Shown piece after piece: positions 24,416 through 39,132 of a stretch of 64,000 nt of DNA. Every line of letters begins with the position of its first letter. The stretch's first letter is position 1. Position numbers and translations under genes: made by a program. The notes below the pieces were generated by a model. The model saw only the letters and a list, made by a program, of their open reading frames with translations, was not told the DNA's origin and made no database searches. This DNA is from Acridotheres tristis (lineage: Eukaryota; Chordata; Aves; Passeriformes; Sturnidae): contig CM072886.1 of assembly GCA_037013685.1 (NCBI GenBank), positions 91,624,422 through 91,688,421 of the forward strand. The letters are read 5' to 3'.

Positions 24416-27400
24416 AAATCTGATGTTTAAAGTGCTGTTTATGGTTATCGTTCCAAGAGAAGTTGATTAGGTCAGTGCACAAGCCCCTAAGACAGAGGAG
24501 AGTTACATTTGGAGGTGCTGCAGTGCACAGACACTGCAAACATGGGCAGCGGTGGAGAATTTTGAAGAATGGCAGAGTAATGAGTTAACCTGTGAAGTGG
24601 GAAAATTATCAGACCTTCTTGTCTGACCAAGTGTCAGGATGTGGGGGAGTATGGAAGCAGAGGAGGGAGAAGCAGAGGGGAGAACATATGGATGTGTCTT
24701 CTCTTGCAGTCACAGTCTCCTATGGAGGGGAAGGTCACAGTGTTCTTAAACACAGCAAATGTGATGCATCTGTAAGACAGACAATCAGAATAATCCACTA
24801 AAAATTGTATGCATGTATGGAGATTTAATAATCTGTATATACAAACATAAAACTTTCACTTCCGTTAGAGGGTTGACCAAAATTGTACTTAATTTTATTT
24901 CCTTATTTTTTAGTTGAGAATATGTGATTCACATTCGAGGTCCAACAGAAGCTAAACCCATCTAATTTAACTAAACCACAGTGGGTGTCTGGTCCATCAA
25001 AAGTGCATGAGTAACTGATGGGACATGGCAGGGATCTGATGACAGCTCTTCTCTGTGCTGACCTCAACAGCAGCTCCTCCTGTTCAGTAGCAGGGACAGA
25101 TCAACACTTGAATTTATTTAATCTTCAGTTTAAACAATAGCAGTATTTCAAATATTTTCCTGAATATTGTACTTTTATATAACCAGGTTTTGAGGAAAAT
25201 GAAGGATAGAGGATTTATCTGAAGAAAAATGGTATTTATCTTAATGAAATTATTTCTAAATTAAACTCATTTTTTAAAACACAATTTGTAACTGTGCAAC
25301 ATGGAATTCAGTCTTCTTTCACTGAAGGTGGCCACAAAGCATTCCCTGACTTCTATATTAATAATGGTTTACTTGGATGTCATTTTAGCAAAACATCTGT
25401 GTTCCATCTTAATTAAAGGTGGGCTAGAGTCCTATTGTTATTAAACAGCCTAAAAGTTGGTGTAAAATCTTTGATGAATGAAGATTAACTGAGTAAATAG
25501 TAGAAGAAAGCAAATTCTCCTATGAATTGCTGGAGCTGGTCACCTTTTCTATCACTGTGGAACAGAGGTTTCCAGTTTTCTTTCTTCATATTACCAGAAA
25601 AATCTCTGTTTTACAGTGCTACTTTAACAATTTTAACTTTGAATAAACGTGCATGCCATGGGCAGGCACAAGTTGTTGGGCTCAGATGTATCTGTAGGCT
25701 TGCCTTCTTACTTGTGCTGACAAGTAAGTAAGTTAAGTCCATGTGCCATCTATTCTTTTCAACCAATCATGTGAGAAAGTTTGCTTTCAAAGTGATTTTA
25801 CTGCTTTGATCCCATTCCTCCATGTCTTTTACTGCTTCTTACTTTCCATTCTCTATTACTTTTTGTTGTTTCCCATTATTAATCCTTCCTTACCCTTGAT
25901 ATGCCCCCCAGGGCTCTTATTCTGTGGGTGGTGAGCACTGTCCCATGCATGAAACTTCATCAGAGGCTGACTGATGGGTTTTTTTCTGAAATCCCATGAA
26001 AGCTCAGAAAACCATCTCTCATGTGTGTCCCTGTAGAACAACCTTGACACCTACTAATGAACTTTTAAATGTGTTGTTTACTCCAGGTATTAATGTGCAC
26101 CAGGGCAGTAACACATCTAGGTAAGAGTGGCAGAGAGCTTCTCCAGTGCATTTCAGGCTCTCTGTGTGTGTGGATCAGGTGTATCAGATGTCACGTTCCC
26201 CTGGCAGTATCTTGCCTCCTACAACTTCTGAGTACAGCCTTGAAGAATCAGTATTTCAGGCTTTCAAAAAATGAATGGAAGATATGGCTGGACCCTTGAC
26301 ATTATTTTCAGTGTGTCTTGGGGTTGATCATTCTCCACCTCACATTCCCACAGGAAATGTCCTCAGCTTTGCTCATAAGCTCACATAATTGTAGGCTCTT
26401 TTCTGATCCTGCAGGATGGAAAATTGCAGTCTACCTTTCATCTGGTTCTGCTGGGAACTATGAAAGGCAAAATCAGATGGGCAAACATGATTCCACCCTG
26501 AAGAGTTTGGTAGCCTTGAGGAGTTATAAAGCCTGACCAGTGAAGATACCCATGCCAGAACTTGTTGTTGCAGGAAAATGACATTTTCTAGGTAAGTATT
26601 TTAGCCTTCTGTCTGTCACAGGTAGACCTTTTGATGTCTCTTATAATTGAAAAGGTATTGCTTTTCTACGGTAAGAGAGAGACAAAGGGCCAGGTTTTCT
26701 TCTTGGGCTGTGTCTAGATCTGTGCTCTCGGTTTCAGCCTGTATGTCTTGAAATACTTTCCTGAATTGAAAAAGTCAAGTTTACTATAATCACCTGAGAT
26801 GCAGCTAACAGGTTGAGTCTTTCCTCATTGCTGCCAATTTAAGGTGAGCTTATGTCCTTCTGCTCCCCTGGGATGTGGGCTGGTTCCAAGCCATTCAGCA
26901 AATCCTCCCAATGTGGAGTCTCTCTGCCTCTTATAACTGAGTTTTGTTTAAGCCAGGAAATATTTTTAAAGACCTGACCTCACTCTTCCAGAGATGCAGC
27001 CTCTGAATGAAGCAATGCACAGATGTAACCTCAAAAGTCAAGTTTCATACTCAGAGTGCAGGCCATTCTGACATTCTCAATTTGTTGCAAGCAAGTCAAA
27101 GAGTAGCTGCAGAACTGGAGAGTCATTTGGATGTTGACGTGTGATTGATATGCAAAGGTGATGTCTTCCTTGCTGACCATGGATCAGTCAGCTAAGGCTC
27201 CATCCATGCAGGGAGCGTCCCTTCAGGCTGTATCTCCCATTGATATTTTCAGGACATCAAGAAATTCCTCTCATATCTGAGTTTATAAAACACCAAGGCA
27301 TGCAGAAAAAAGGATGAAGCAGAGAGGCAGCTGAGCTTGCTCTTTCAACAAAGAATTTCAAGACTGATTTTTAAGTGTCACCTCTCAGTTGGATTATAAA

Positions 27401-28079
27401 TGGAAAAAAACCTGGAGGCCTGAGATGTCCACCAGCCTGTATTCATGGTCATGTATTGATTTGGTATAAGGAGGTGTTAGTATTATTTAAAAATAATATT
27501 TATTTTGGTAAATTTTTGATGAAAATATCTCCAGCTTTACCTAGAGGGGATGTATAGCCACACGAAGTCATAATGGATATATAAAAAATACTCCTGGCAA
27601 GTATTCTGTTTGCTGTGCTCTCACTGGCACTCACTGACATCTGAATTAGCTTTCCAAGGAGGAAGACTGCAGGCTAAATGATCTTCTGGCTGGAATTTTC
27701 ATTTGACTCAAAGGTTGGAATGTCCAGGTGAAGCTCTGTGGTGGTACAGAGAAGCCCCCACTGCACAGGGTACCATTTTTGTTATCACTATTAGAATTCA
27801 CATCCAGGCAAGAAAGTCAAAACCAACCTAAATAAAACATAGATGGTCTCTCACTGTGTAAGACTTAGAGAACTTAAGTTCAGCTGAGGTCCTCCCAAAT
27901 GCACAAATGACTGATTCCAGCCATGTGCTGTGAATGCCCTTTAAATATGTCTTCTTTGAAATACATCAGAATGTAGAAGAGCACCCCAAGTACTCGAATA
28001 TCTGGGAAACTGGCTTAGTATTGTTTGACAAATCCTCTCTGCTGAGCTAAACCAGCCAATTAGTCATGCTAATGCTTGT

Positions 28080-28560
28080 TAATGGCATTTCTGTTAGAAG
28101 AACGGTGTAATCTGGCTTTATTTCTAAATTCTAGCAACAAAAAGCCCCAATATGTATTGATCCTATATTGCAAATGAATGATGTTTCTGTGCTATTGAAA
28201 CTCAAAAATTTGTCATTGGTTACACCTTGCTACCATCTGCCAAGACAGCAACTCGGTAGTACTTTCACTCCTTCCAGTAAAATTTCATGATACGGATCCC
28301 AGCAGAGACCATTAAATCAAACTTCGTACAGGCATGGCTGCTTCTCTGAAAAAAACAGAACAGGCCCAAAGAAGCACCAATATTTGGCTTGTGGGATCTG
28401 AACCTATTAATTGCACTGGCGTCTACCTCCTCTTTGTGTTCAATTATGAGCGCATTTTGAAAGGACAGTTTGTCTTTAATGGGTTAATGGACACCACATT
28501 AACAGAGGAGATGCAACACGATAAACAAATATAGTTTAATGCACCCTACTTTGAATGCAG
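28080..28560. promoter_or_regulatory. Candidate conserved non-coding element
   Basis: AT-rich, repeat-free DNA has isolated CpGs kept at seven or more places (AACGGTG, CTCGGTAG, ATACGGAT, TTCGTAC, GGCGTC, GAGCGCAT, ACACGATA). It also holds motifs such as TAATCT, ATGCAAATG-like ATTGCAAATGAATG (POU-type) and CCTATTAATTG. Such CpG retention suggests either low germline methylation or purifying selection. The 66-codon frame at 28334-28534 has no recognisable domain. Confidence 0.3.
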
Positions 28561-29620
28561 AGTTCATATGTATTCCAGACAAAAGGCCAAACAAATTTAC
28601 AACACTTCATGCATTTCTATAGCTGAGCATTTTTTACTGAAGGATATGTAAATCCTGCACTAATCAGAGGTTCTGGGATTCCAAATGCCACTAAAGGTTA
28701 TGACCTGAAGCCCTGCTAATAGATGACTGAGGGCGTAGACTAAGTAGTTCTGAATGACAGCAACCACAGGGTGTTTTGCATGAAAAGTAACCTCTAATAA
28801 ATGACCTCTGCTTTTTTCCTTTCAAAGCTATGACAGTAATGAATATGAAAGGGGGAGCTTTGTACACACCGGGTGTTATTTACACCTAAACACTGCAAGA
28901 GTGTGGATGTATGTGAGGGTTTCAGTTCAGCTGAAAAAAGGAGGAATTTCTGCCTTAACAAACACTGCTGCACTTCTTCTGGCTTCATTAATAATCCCTT
29001 TCTTAAGCAGTAGTACAAAACAACAAGGTCATGCTATTAAAGGGAATATTTCCTCCTTCATTGTGTGCATGTGTGTGTATATAAACGTTTGTACGTATGT
29101 ATGTATGTAGATATGTTTACTGGATGGATTACAGGCTTCATGTGAAATCTGGATTGCTAGAAGCATTGATAGAAGCATTCAAATTTCTGCTGTTTTGTGA
29201 CCTTTAGTCAGGCAGAACACTGTGTCTTTGGTGGTATGAACAAAGCAAGGATGGTTTTAATGGCAGAGTCTGTTCTCGTGGATGATATTTACACTTGGAC
29301 TTCTAGCAGTAAAACAGTTCTAAGATTTTTTTCTTACATGCAAGCAGAACCAGAGCTCTGAAAATTACTTTTTCCCTTTGAATGATAGTGATCAATTGCT
29401 GAAATCTTTCACATCTTGATGGAGATCCTGGAGGGGGAATGGAGCAATTATGACTGGACGGTGTTGTCTGCTCTTCTACCAGCTCAAGATTGTTCCCAGA
29501 CGCACACTTTGCTTTGGTTTAGCCATTCTCCATGTAAATCACTTGCAATGCATTGCTCTGGGGGCTCGATTCCTCTCCCTTCCTGGTTTCCATGTGTAAG
29601 GGCAGACCAGGACAAGGGAA

Positions 29621-29640
29621 GGCAGGCAGGCAGGCAGGCA
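29621..29640. repeat. (GGCA)5 microsatellite
   Basis: Five perfect GGCA units follow a purine-rich run. Confidence 0.9.
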
Positions 29641-32600
29641 AGAGCATGCCAGTTCCTTTGTGCAGTTGGGAACCAAGCCGTGCAGGCCTCCTTACTGCAG
29701 TACTGAGAGAGGGATTGTGTGGGGACAAAGGAAGCCACAAAAACTGGGGTCACATCAGAGAGCCCTGAGCTGACATGCTGAGGCACAGGGTGTATGTTTG
29801 AGATGTGGGGTGCAAATGTGCCTGCCTGGGACCCAGAACCCTACAGCCAGCTCAGATGGTGCCAGAGGGCACTGATTAGCCCTCCACTTCCCTCTGCCAG
29901 CTTCCAGTTTGGGAGCTGGTGTGCTTAAATCCCATTGCAGTCTTTCTTGACAGTCCTGCAGGAGTCATACTGAGGACCTGGCATCTTTGGGTGCTCAGGT
30001 GCCAGTCTTGCTGCTGAACAGTTCAGTCCTGTACGGTGCCACCACTACACGCTGCTGTGCACAGACCGCCTCCAGACACGTCACACATGGCAGTAGGGTG
30101 GCTGTGACATTCCACTTGCCCCTGAACCCTGTTAGCTTCCCTGTATAAAGTCTGTTTATTTAGGATTCAAGCATGTCAGCAAGCAGCATGTGGCCTACAA
30201 AGAGCATCTTGATAGCCAAATGCACTTCATACCCCAGGAAGCTTTTGTCTGATGCACAAGCTTTTTGCTTTTCTTAAAATTATCCAAATATTTTTTCATT
30301 AGTTAATTTTTAATACAGGTGTTTTATGTGCAGAACATAGTTATGTTTGTTCAGGTATGACTGCCATTTTGTTAGGTGGCAATTTTGCCTGAGTAAGAAG
30401 ACCAAAGCAGGGCTTTAAAATGCACTCCTCATAAAAAATTAAAGAGCTATTCTTTATTTACATATTTACACAACACTCAATCCATCGTGTAAAGCTTTCT
30501 CTGCCTTAAACCCAAATCTCCAGGGTGTACTCTGTGCCTGGGGAAATTGGATGGCTCAGAAAAATGATAAAGAGGTATCTGTCCATCCACCTATCTATCA
30601 TTTTTTACACCATACTCATTACCATGGTCTCTGAGCTCCTATTACACGTATGGAACCTTTCCCATTTCAGTACAGATCTGGTCAGCAGAGACAGCAAAGC
30701 CATCATTATTTTCTGAAGAGTGCGAGCCTGGGGAAGGACTGGCTGCTCACTCTGCAGCGGCCGTTTGGAAGCAGCCAGTTTGTACAGAAGACAAATCCCT
30801 TTTATTAGCTGCCTGGGAAGTCCAGTTTGGCTTCTGGAAGATGCAGTTCAAATGGACTCTGTGCAGAGAATTAGCCTTAGGTATCAACATTACTGCTCCT
30901 ACATTCACTTCATGTCACCTTGAGAGAGAGGATACCTCTTCCCTGCCTTGCTGACAGCTGCTTACTAGGAGGCGGACTTCAACTCTGAAAAGGCATCAAA
31001 AGACCTGGCAACTTTAACTTAGATAGACTGTCCAGGAGACTCTTCAAATTAACAGAAATAGCAGCATTTCTCATTCTCTTGCATGTAACTGTTTGGCCAC
31101 TTTCAGGCCATGTCATGACACATTTGTCTCATTGTTACCCTGGGGTCCACCTGTTTCTTTGCAGAATTCACTTATTGTCTTTTGACTTGTGCTTCAATTT
31201 CAAGCTCTGGAGGATGGCAGCTTTTTATTAGGTTGTATTCAGGGCCAGCCATAGTGGGGGCCTGATTCTTGACAAAGACCTGTGGGCATTCAGCAGACAA
31301 ATATTAGTTAACAATGATCATTACAAAGAATAAAGTAACATCACTACTCTGCAGCTCGCTTCAAGGCTGACTCTATTACAGCTGATATTGCCAGTGATTA
31401 TACCAGCACCATTAGACATCCTGTTGCCCATTTTTTAAAATCTTTTTCCCTCCTGTTCTCGGAGAAAGTTCAAATCCATCTTAGTTTGCCTACCAACTCT
31501 GTCAGACATACTGCAGCAGCCAGGAGCGCCTTGTTCTCCCAGGAGGGCTGTTCCTGGGATGTAGCAGTGTGGCCAGGGCATAACACTGGGTTGTGGGTTC
31601 CAGGATCTAAACAGTGGATGGATGCTTCAAACAAATACATTCTTCTCTTTCCTCTCTTCCTGTGCCATAAAGCAGCAGAACAGCAGGGACAGTGGTAGTT
31701 TTGTTCCTCTTTTATGGGTAAAGAGCAGAATCAGCCCAAGAAGAAACACAGAACCTGAATGTCTGACTTGTCTCTTCTCTACTGCAACCATCCCTCTCAT
31801 TCAAACATCCCTCTCATCCTAGTCTGGCTCGGGCATGCTTTAGTCTGCTACTGGCTTTATTTTAGAAATAGAAGCATACTTCATCAGTCAGTCATCAGGA
31901 GTGGCAGACAGCCTTCAGTTAATGAAATAAGTCCAAGACTAGAAGAGAAGATTGTGTTTTTGAAATAAATGTAGGGGAAAAAATGTAAATGGTAAAGGAA
32001 GAGCTGCAACACCCCTCAGGCCAGACTCAGAACAGGACTTCGCAGATCACATTTATCTAAAATTGGATGGGTTTGGTTCAGACTTTCCTGTTCTCTTACA
32101 GAAACCTTTTGGCACAACTACAGGTCCCCTGAGTAGAGCCAGGACAAAACTGAAAAAGGTATGATTAGTTTAACTTGAAATGCTTCACGGAAATGTTTCA
32201 AATTTGACAGATTTGTGGTGGAAGTCTGCCATTTTTTCCTGGTCACTTGTCGGGACCCTGGGATTCTGGCCACGAGTTCAGGATTCCTGCATACCTGGAA
32301 TCTGTTGCAGCCTTGGAGAACCTTGTTTTGGGACTGGTGACTGACTGTACTCCAAAAAGAGTCCATAGGACATAGTACAGTACTTAAAACATTTTATTTT
32401 CCCTCTCTTTCTTATTGTTGTCTTATAAAGGCAACAAAAAATAATTTTCTAATAATGTGCAATAGAAATGCATTTTCTTTTAAAGACTGCAGACCAGATT
32501 TTCATCTCTTCCCACCAGCCTAACTCAATTGATACCTCTGATTTATGCCAGCCTAAGGAAGAAATTGTGCAATTTAAATTTTAACTTCCTCTCTTAGGAA

Positions 32601-33315
32601 CAATCCTTTCATTCCTGAAATCTGCAGATGAAGAATGAAACTCTAAAAAACCTGCTCAGGCTGGCCATGGCTTGACTGCAGGACTCTGACAGCAGCAGTC
32701 TTGCACTGCAGTAAAGAGGCGATTAAAAGTTTTACTATCCATTTTATCATCTCGGTTTTTACAATAAAGAGAGCTGTCATTGTTTTAGGATTATTTTACT
32801 TATGTCTATTCATTTTGTTTCATTGTCTTTACAAGTCTCACTCCCATTTCGTGCTGCTTTTGGTTCTGCCCTTTTCAACTCCTCATGGATGAGTGGGGAA
32901 CGAAGAGCAGACTGGCCAAAAATTGGGTAGGGAGAGAATGTGGAAACTGAACTTTCATGATAACCTCTTATTTCATTTGGAAGGAATAAAAACAGCATCT
33001 ACCCCCCCCCCATTTTTTACAGTGCCTTCGCATCTTACAGGTACACTAGAGCATTGTTGCTTACATGATCAAGCTGTGCAGCAATATCCCTCACAGACTG
33101 TTTTTAATGGTCTTGGGAACGAAGGCAAAGGTATGGTCAGCATGCTGAGACCTATCTGGAGAAAGCAGAAGGGAAGTATTTTTAGTCTGGCATTTGGAGG
33201 AAAGTAAGGGGAAAAAGGCTGGCAATGGAGACAATGGGACAAGAGAAGACAGGAGATGGAAAGGCAGAAAGCAGAGGTACAAGCAGATAACATTTTTAAA
33301 CTCACTTTCAACAAC

Positions 33316-33445
33316 ATACAATAGTGGAATTGCTAAGGTTGGAAAAGACCTCTAAGATCAGTGTGATAAATTTCTAACCCAGTGTCACCATGTTCACTAC
33401 TAAACTATGTCCCCAAGTGACACATCCATTTACTTTCGGGATGTT
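33316..33445 (-). mobile_element. CR1 LINE 3'-end relic
   Basis: The plus strand carries GGTTGGAAAAGACCTCTAAG, then CACCATGTTCACTACTAAAC, then ATGTCCCCAAGTG, in the order seen in reverse-complement avian CR1 3' ends. Only the last 130 bases or so remain, which is the usual 5' truncation of CR1. The terminal short repeat at the left edge (AATAGTGGAATT) is decayed. It has no coding capacity. Confidence 0.85.
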
Positions 33446-36400
33446 TTAAGCAGCTTTGGTTGTTTTGAACAGTAAACAAATATTTGTACTATGAGATGCT
33501 TAAATTATTTCGAAGTTCAGTGTACTGTAGCTTTAAGCTTTATGCCTAAAAATTAGGGATAATCATGCTTGAAGTTAGAGGCTTTTCCTTGTACAGACAA
33601 GAAAATTTCCTGAAATACTCAGTTTGTGGAGAGAGGGAGGATGGTATGTTTTCCAGGTGTCATGCAAGTACAGAAGTCTTGCAATTTAAAAACACAGCTA
33701 AATACTGAAATTTGTTCTGGGAATATCCATTCCAATTTATTAAAGAATTAGGGTCCAGCTGTGCTTACTTTCCGCAACAGTTTGCTTTTGGGACATTTTT
33801 CATTTGCTTTTCCAGCAGTTTCTGTATCAGAAACATTGTTTTAAATGTCACAGTTGTCAAATCAATGAACTAAAACAGTATCACATGGCTTAATTTGAAC
33901 AAGTAATGCACTTGGAATTTCAGATTTGGAACAACAGGCTTCCTGATCTGTTCACTGTCCCTCAGCAGATGAAAACAGAGAAACTGGAGTAAGGTTAGGC
34001 TATGTCCTATCCCGCAGGGCTGCACAGAAGAAGAAGGAGGAGAGAACATTAGTGTATGTGTTTGACCTGGAAGTACCCATCTATAATGGAAGTACAAATC
34101 ACAGAAAAAGACTCTGTTTTGTCTATCTACAACTATCTGTCTATCTGTTTATCTATCTATTTACCTATATTTCTGTCACTGAAGCATTTACCTGAAGTCC
34201 ATCTAAGTTTCCATGGATTTTGATTAGTTTAATGAGGTTCCTATAACTGCCCACACGGAAAAAAACCCAACCAAAACAACCCCCCCCCCCAAAATAGGAA
34301 AAACTCTCACTGGTACCAAGATGAGTAATGTTCTTTTCTTTAGGCTGACAATCTGATCTCACTATAAAAAAAGCTTTTACACACAATTTATTTATTAGGA
34401 CACTAAGAAGTAGCTCAAAATGGAGACAAGCAGCTGAGGTACCCATAACCATATCTACATCTGAAATCTAGGTAACCAGAGTTGGAGCTATGGCTGAGGG
34501 TTGTAGAGCAGTCCTTGTTTCTCCAATTTTCTCCCCACCAAATCCAGTGGCTTGTTATTCTCTGCCTATTCTTCTTGCCCTGTTTTGTTCACAGTCCTCC
34601 TACACCCCCAACACTTTGTGTTAATACAGCCCTAAAGAGCACCAGAGAACTTTGAAACTTTTGGTTTGCACCAAAACTTATCAAGTCCCTCTCTAAGCTC
34701 CTTTATTCTCCTTGCTGAGCATGGCATGAACCCACCAAGGGCAGCTCAAACCATAAGGAAGAATGATGTGGTGAGATTGATGGGATGTTTTCAAAAAGGA
34801 ATTTTGCTTCATGATTTTCTTCTGTGCTACAGAGTACTAATTAAATAGGAAAAAAAAGTATAAATACCTGGAAAATCAAACTATGGGATAGCATATAGTT
34901 TTGGGTCAAAGAACCACCTTTGCCCATCCCTCTTGTTTAACCTTCACTACATAAGGACAATATCAGCAAAAAAATTGTCTGGTTTCATAAGAAATACCTA
35001 CTTTGTAGCCTGTCAGGTTTGGGTTTTTTTCCCTGGTGAGTATGAAACAAAAATAATGGACTGTCTAAGTGTGTTTACAGAGATGAATAGTTTTAAAAAA
35101 AGGATTTGAATTAAGATGTTAAGGAAGAGATTACAGAACTGGTTTCTAAATTGCAAAGATTTGGATTTATTTTACTCATCTGCAGGCATCATAATCTTAA
35201 GTGTTCATGCTTTCAAGCTTTAGCTTGTAGACATTACAATTAGAAATTTATGTTCAAAAAATACTGTGTCTGCCAGACATCCTGGTAGATATTTGCAATT
35301 GGATGTTTAAAAAAAGGTAGTGACACAATATGAGTATTGCTTAATTATGAGATGTTGGTGGAAGAGGTTCTTTCACTAAGGAAATGTTGGGAGCACATAT
35401 TTTATTAGCAGTAATAAGCATACTCATTGCAGTCACAAAGTTTCTCTGCCTCACACTAGTCACAGCTCAGGTTCATCCACGGAAGAATCAAATTTGAATC
35501 CCATTACATGAAATAACTGAATAAAGCCATCCATCACATCAAACTGCATATGATCATTTTACCAAATTTTCCAACTCTTGTCACCTACTTGCCCTACTGT
35601 AGTTACTTATTTATCATCATTAATTCCTTAGCAGGAACAGGGAACATTCAGGCTGGTGCAGCACTACTATAGAAAGTCTCTTGCAAGCAAACATGGTGTG
35701 GTGTGCAAGGACTTTGTTCTGCTGATACAGCTCCACTGCACAGGGGTTGGGAGCTGCTTGAGAGTTCACCACACTCACAGGAAAAACAACCAAACCACTA
35801 AAAAGTGGGTTTGATAGAGTAATACAGACATTCTTCTTAATTTGAGGTAAAAGTCGTGAAGTTTGGCAATCATTGGAGAGAAAACACCATTATTTGAATT
35901 GTATTTAGATTCTAACTTAAATCTGTAAACATAAAATTATATCAAAGTGACAATCTGCCCAAAATTTACTTTTTCCATTTACCTCTATGTCTGCAGTTTG
36001 AACATGCCTTTAATTTGCAAAAACATTTTGTCAAACTCTTCTATTTTAAACAAGCTGTGCAATTAAAGTTTGAAAGGTGGCTAATGTTCAGTTAACTTTT
36101 TTATAGATATGGCTTTGGAGAACGGATCATTTTACTGAACTGGGAACTGTTATGAATGTGTGTTTGTACATTGTGGATTCTTAGCCTGTCTCAAGGTAAA
36201 AGTCTTGAAAGGATTTTATATTTCCTAAATACGTGCCTAGTGATTAGATCACAATAAATCTGAAAGGATCATAATATGCCTACTATAAATTATTATGTTT
36301 CAAATGAATTATTTTTGTTAGTGGGTAAATATGCACCAGTGCTTTAGGGAATAATAGAAATTAAACCATGAAATGTATATAACCTTGAAGGTTTGAAAAA

Positions 36401-39132
36401 AATCCAAAACGCCAACAAAGAAGGCTGAACATTTGGTCTGACACCATCTTTATGTAGCACTGTGCTTCCTTAACATGCCAAAATTTCTGAAGTGTGTGTG
36501 ATTTAGTTTGGTACAATATAAGGGCAGCCTTTAATTTGAGATTATGACAACAAGGACAAAATGTCAGCCAGATTGGATTTTTATCTTTGAGCACTCTTGA
36601 GGTTATGGTTTTAAGTCAGGGCTTAACTGTCAATCTGACAAAGGACTATTTTTTTTCTGTTGGCATGCTTAATTACATGAAACCAAATGCTCAGATGAGG
36701 GAGAAGAACTGGTAAAACTTTTTTTCAGCCACAGAACAAAGGCTGCCTTAACACCCTGCTAAATTCTGGGCTGGACGTAACTCACAAGGTACTGGTTGTG
36801 ATCAAGAATAATGGCTTCATTTGTATCTGGCAAATACAGTGCATATAACTTCCTTCTTGAGATGGCACAATTGTTCATGGTTTTGACACTTTTGGAATAC
36901 ATGGTATTTGAATTTGCAAAGAAAGCTCAATTCACTGCAGAGTACTAGTGGGTCTTAAACCATATGCTCATAGTCCTGTTGTCTGAGCTGAGATCCAGTC
37001 AGTCTTCAGCTAGGGTCAATATTCTGGTTTTTACTCATGCAGATCTCTGTACCTAAGAAGCTTAATTAGCTAAGTAAGCTCTTTAATAAGGAGTACCATC
37101 TTCCTTATGTGAAGATAGCCATGGTGTACATTTGGGATTGGCAGTGGAAGTGCCACAGCTCTTCAGGAAGGGGACACGAGTCTGGACTTGGAAGGTTTCT
37201 GGAAGAGTCCTTCTTCTATAACGGTTTTCCACTTTGGCTTTCTAGGTTCTGATTTTACTAATCTGAAACTCCCTTGCCATGCTTCGATATGGAGCCACAT
37301 CCTTTGATGGGTTTCTAGGTGTTTCTTAGCAGTGGGATTGGAAGAGCAGTGCAAGCCATTTACTTATCTAGCTACATTGTGATGATAACTCTGGACATTA
37401 TGAACTGTCTGCTTTGAGACACAGAAGGAAAGAGCAAATACCAAGTTCCTTCACCACAAATCTATCAACAGGGGGCTGATTTCATTGTTCAAACTGCCTG
37501 AAAGCTCTCATGCACAATGACATTATTTCGAGCCCAGAACATAAATTCAGGCAGGCTAAGAGTTAGGAGAAGACTATTTATTGAGATGAAAGGGTTGCTC
37601 CAGCCCTCTGAAGGCACTGACCTGTTCGCCCCCAACCAATTTCCGAGACCTTGCAGGTGAGCCAAAAAAACCACTTGTGTGAACCCTGCATTCAGTGGCC
37701 TTTTGCCCCATATTAGCCATTGCAATGGAGAGTAACATGGAGGAGGTGAGGTGCTGATTCATCATGATATCATGATTGATCCATAACATCATGATTCTGT
37801 GTGCATTATCAAAGGCTGTTGAGTGCTGATATTATATCAGTATTTGTAGTACTGGGTTTTTTTTTTTGTCTTGGCCTTCATCAATCTCTCTCCAAAGAGC
37901 TGGGGCAATCATATCTCTGTGACATTTCTGCTTTGACAGTGAGGATAAAAATGAATGGGCAGTATTATTGTCTTCTTCCAGTTGGCCACACTCATCCCTC
38001 TACCCAGGAGCTCATCAAAGTAGAGCAGTCTGGCATGGAGTCAGTGTCAGTGGGGTCAAGGAAGGGAGGGAAGAAGTTCCATGGCAGGGGTAGCACCAGT
38101 TTCCCAGGCACCAGGACAAGCTCCAGGTGTTTGTACAGCAGAACTGGAGTCCTGTGCAAGAATTCTAACACCCGAGTTACCAGAGTTCTGCAAAACACCA
38201 CACAGAACAGGCAGACGTGTTTCTGATGGGTCCATATGAACCAGTGGAAAAATCAATGGCTCTGTGGTACTTTGAGGTGCTGACAATTGCTTCTCTTTCA
38301 TATCATGCATAAACGGAAGGAATTTGCTGTTGTGCCAGTCAGTAGAGCAATCATCAGTCAAGGAAGGCAGTTTAAACTCAACTATAATAATGTAAGTTCT
38401 ATATTAGGCTTCTTTTATTATAATATTGTATTATATAACATTATACTGTGTTTCTTAAGAAGGTACTTTGATAGTTTCTCTACACTGATCCAAAGATTAC
38501 GTGGCTTTTCCATTCTACACCTAGACACCAGGTATTAAGAGAAGAGCTGTGCTCTGAAAAGCCATACCTATAAATACTCTTCATTATTTTTCTATTTTGT
38601 AACCTTGTTTCCAATTTTGTGATCATCTCAACATACATTTTGATGGAGTGAAAATACATTCTGCTGGAGTGCAAGTAATTTCCTTTCTCTCTTTAAAGTT
38701 AGTCTGGCAACAGAGAGGGTTTGGATGGACACTGGGTGCTTTGTTTGACCTGGTTACAGCTGGAGGTGGACGGTTTTCTGGTGTCCACAGCTTGAGATGA
38801 GGTTTTGATGGCCAGGAAATGTGTATGCTCCTTCCACCAAACTAATAAGGTCAGTTTAGGGACTATGGCAACAGGGCATAAACCTGTGGAGAAGACCTTT
38901 CCATTGCAGGCAAAATCTATGCTGAAGTCTTGGAGCATGAGCAAAGAGGCCTCACTTGTCCTAAGTCAAATACTACCTGATTCTTGGTGATCTTCTACGT
39001 GTTCTTTTCTGTTGTGTGCTGGAGATGTTTAAAACACCCCAGATTTCTTGAGTGTCTGTACTTAAGAGAAAGATTTGGGTACATGGGTGTGATAAAGTTG
39101 CCTAAACATCTGTTACTAGTGTCATTTTAGAT
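33446..39132. other. Unique non-coding sequence
   Basis: There is no recognisable gene or repeat family. A CTAT/CTGT-rich patch lies at about 34120-34165, short C-runs at 33002-33011 and 34281-34290 flank or fall in the block, and a short palindrome lies at 37761-37776. Small open frames show no domains. Confidence 0.55.
37761..37776. repeat. 16-bp perfect palindrome ATCATGATATCATGAT
   Basis: The string equals its own reverse complement and is also two direct copies of ATCATGAT. Another CATCATGATT follows at about 37788-37797, so the motif occurs three times in under 40 bases. Confidence 0.85.

Larger units (their letters stand above)
24416..33315. other. Unique non-coding sequence
   Basis: No gene is recognised. 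The block holds a GGCA microsatellite (29621-29640), a CpG-retaining stretch at 28080-28560, and a TG/TA-rich patch at about 29060-29110. Remaining sequence shows no repeat family or RNA gene. Confidence 0.55.
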
